A DNA stretch of 40,520 bases, taken from Bacillota bacterium. Lineage in GTDB: Bacteria > Bacillota_I > Bacilli_A > RF39 > UBA660. Shown one piece after another: positions 40,360 through 40,520 of this stretch. A program made the position numbers and the translations under genes. A model generated the notes under the pieces. That model was given only the letters and a program-made list of their open reading frames with translations, did not search any database and was not told the origin of the DNA. The stretch spans positions 1 to 40,520 of the forward strand of contig SVAO01000009.1 in the NCBI GenBank assembly GCA_015059365.1, in the 5' to 3' direction. Position 1 is the first letter of the stretch. Each line of letters begins with the position of its first letter.

Positions 40360-40520
40360 ATGACAAGAGTTAAAGGTGGAACAATTCATTTAGCTCGTCG
40401 TAAAAAAGTTTTAGACGAAGCAAAAGGATATTTTGGAAGTAAACATAGATTATATAAAACTGCTAAAGAACAAGTTATGCATTCAGGAAAATATGCATAT
40501 AGAGATAGAAGACAAAATAA
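40360..40520 (+). CDS. rplT: 50S ribosomal protein L20, N-terminal part (runs off the window)
   Basis: The first 53 codons are visible: [19 protein letters not shown], then [19 protein letters not shown] and [10 protein letters not shown]. This is the L20 N-terminal extension and start of the globular domain. L20 binds 23S rRNA early in assembly and represses its own operon through the leader seen upstream. AGGAGG precedes the ATG. Confidence 0.96.
   Translation, partial: MTRVKGGTIHLARRKKVLDEAKGYFGSKHRLYKTAKEQVMHSGKYAYRDRRQN

Noticed and set aside
40107..40361. Minus-strand hydrophobic frame opposite rpmI
   Set aside because: Shadow of the basic L35 gene; no ribosome site or promoter.

Overview
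The window looks like chromosomal DNA of a very AT-rich, spore-forming Bacillota. The evidence is low GC throughout, AGGAGG or GGTGAT ribosome binding sites, consensus sigma-A promoters (TTGACA-17-TATAAT type), TGA used as a stop (for example in dnaE), and the sporulation genes gpr, spoIIP, sspI and CotF-like coat genes. Gene order (rpsT/gpr/spoIIP, nfo beside a YqfT-like gene, sodA beside a class B PBP, yceD-rpmF, infC-rpmI-rplT) fits Bacilli or a neighbouring gut lineage. I cannot name the species.

Layout. 1-2100 is accessory: the end of an unknown gene, two unknown small proteins, a possible integrase scar and, in the gap before serS, a locus with all the parts of a type I toxin-antitoxin system (25-residue membrane peptide on the minus strand, convergent antisense RNA, two terminators, matching 5' and 3' sequences). 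1855-3941 is a serine T-box operon holding a GNAT acetyltransferase and serS. 3940-10200 has two spore-coat-like genes, murI-mutM, tmcAL, yceD-rpmF, a pseudopilin and rodA. 10200-15700 has a PTS EIIB-like membrane protein, a sensor kinase behind an inverted pair of Spo0A-box sequences, a transglutaminase-like protein, rpsT and the gpr-spoIIP sporulation genes. 15700-31500 mixes housekeeping genes (nfo, sodA-PBP, rpmG, efp, rpmB, dnaE), sspI and lemA-DUF2207 with four more pseudopilin genes; two of these are large and share modules that resemble phage tail-fibre proteins. 31500-40520 has a coat-like small protein, a radical SAM protein, two transporters, a zinc-ribbon membrane protein with an Asp/Tyr tail, a Y-family polymerase behind a LexA-like box, two unknown genes behind tandem Spo0A-like boxes, and the infC-rpmI-rplT operon with its L20 leader.

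How the parts fit. Several circuits can be read from DNA alone: serine-tRNA sensing (T-box), ribosomal protein L20 feedback plus a probable ATA start codon for infC, SOS control of the Y-family polymerase, and Spo0A control of a kinase and of a two-gene unit of unknown role. The leading candidate for an undescribed system is the type I toxin-antitoxin locus at about 1409-1727. Next are the Spo0A-box two-gene unit at 38163-39433 and the pseudopilins with phage-tail-like modules. No tRNA, rRNA, CRISPR array or intact insertion sequence was seen.
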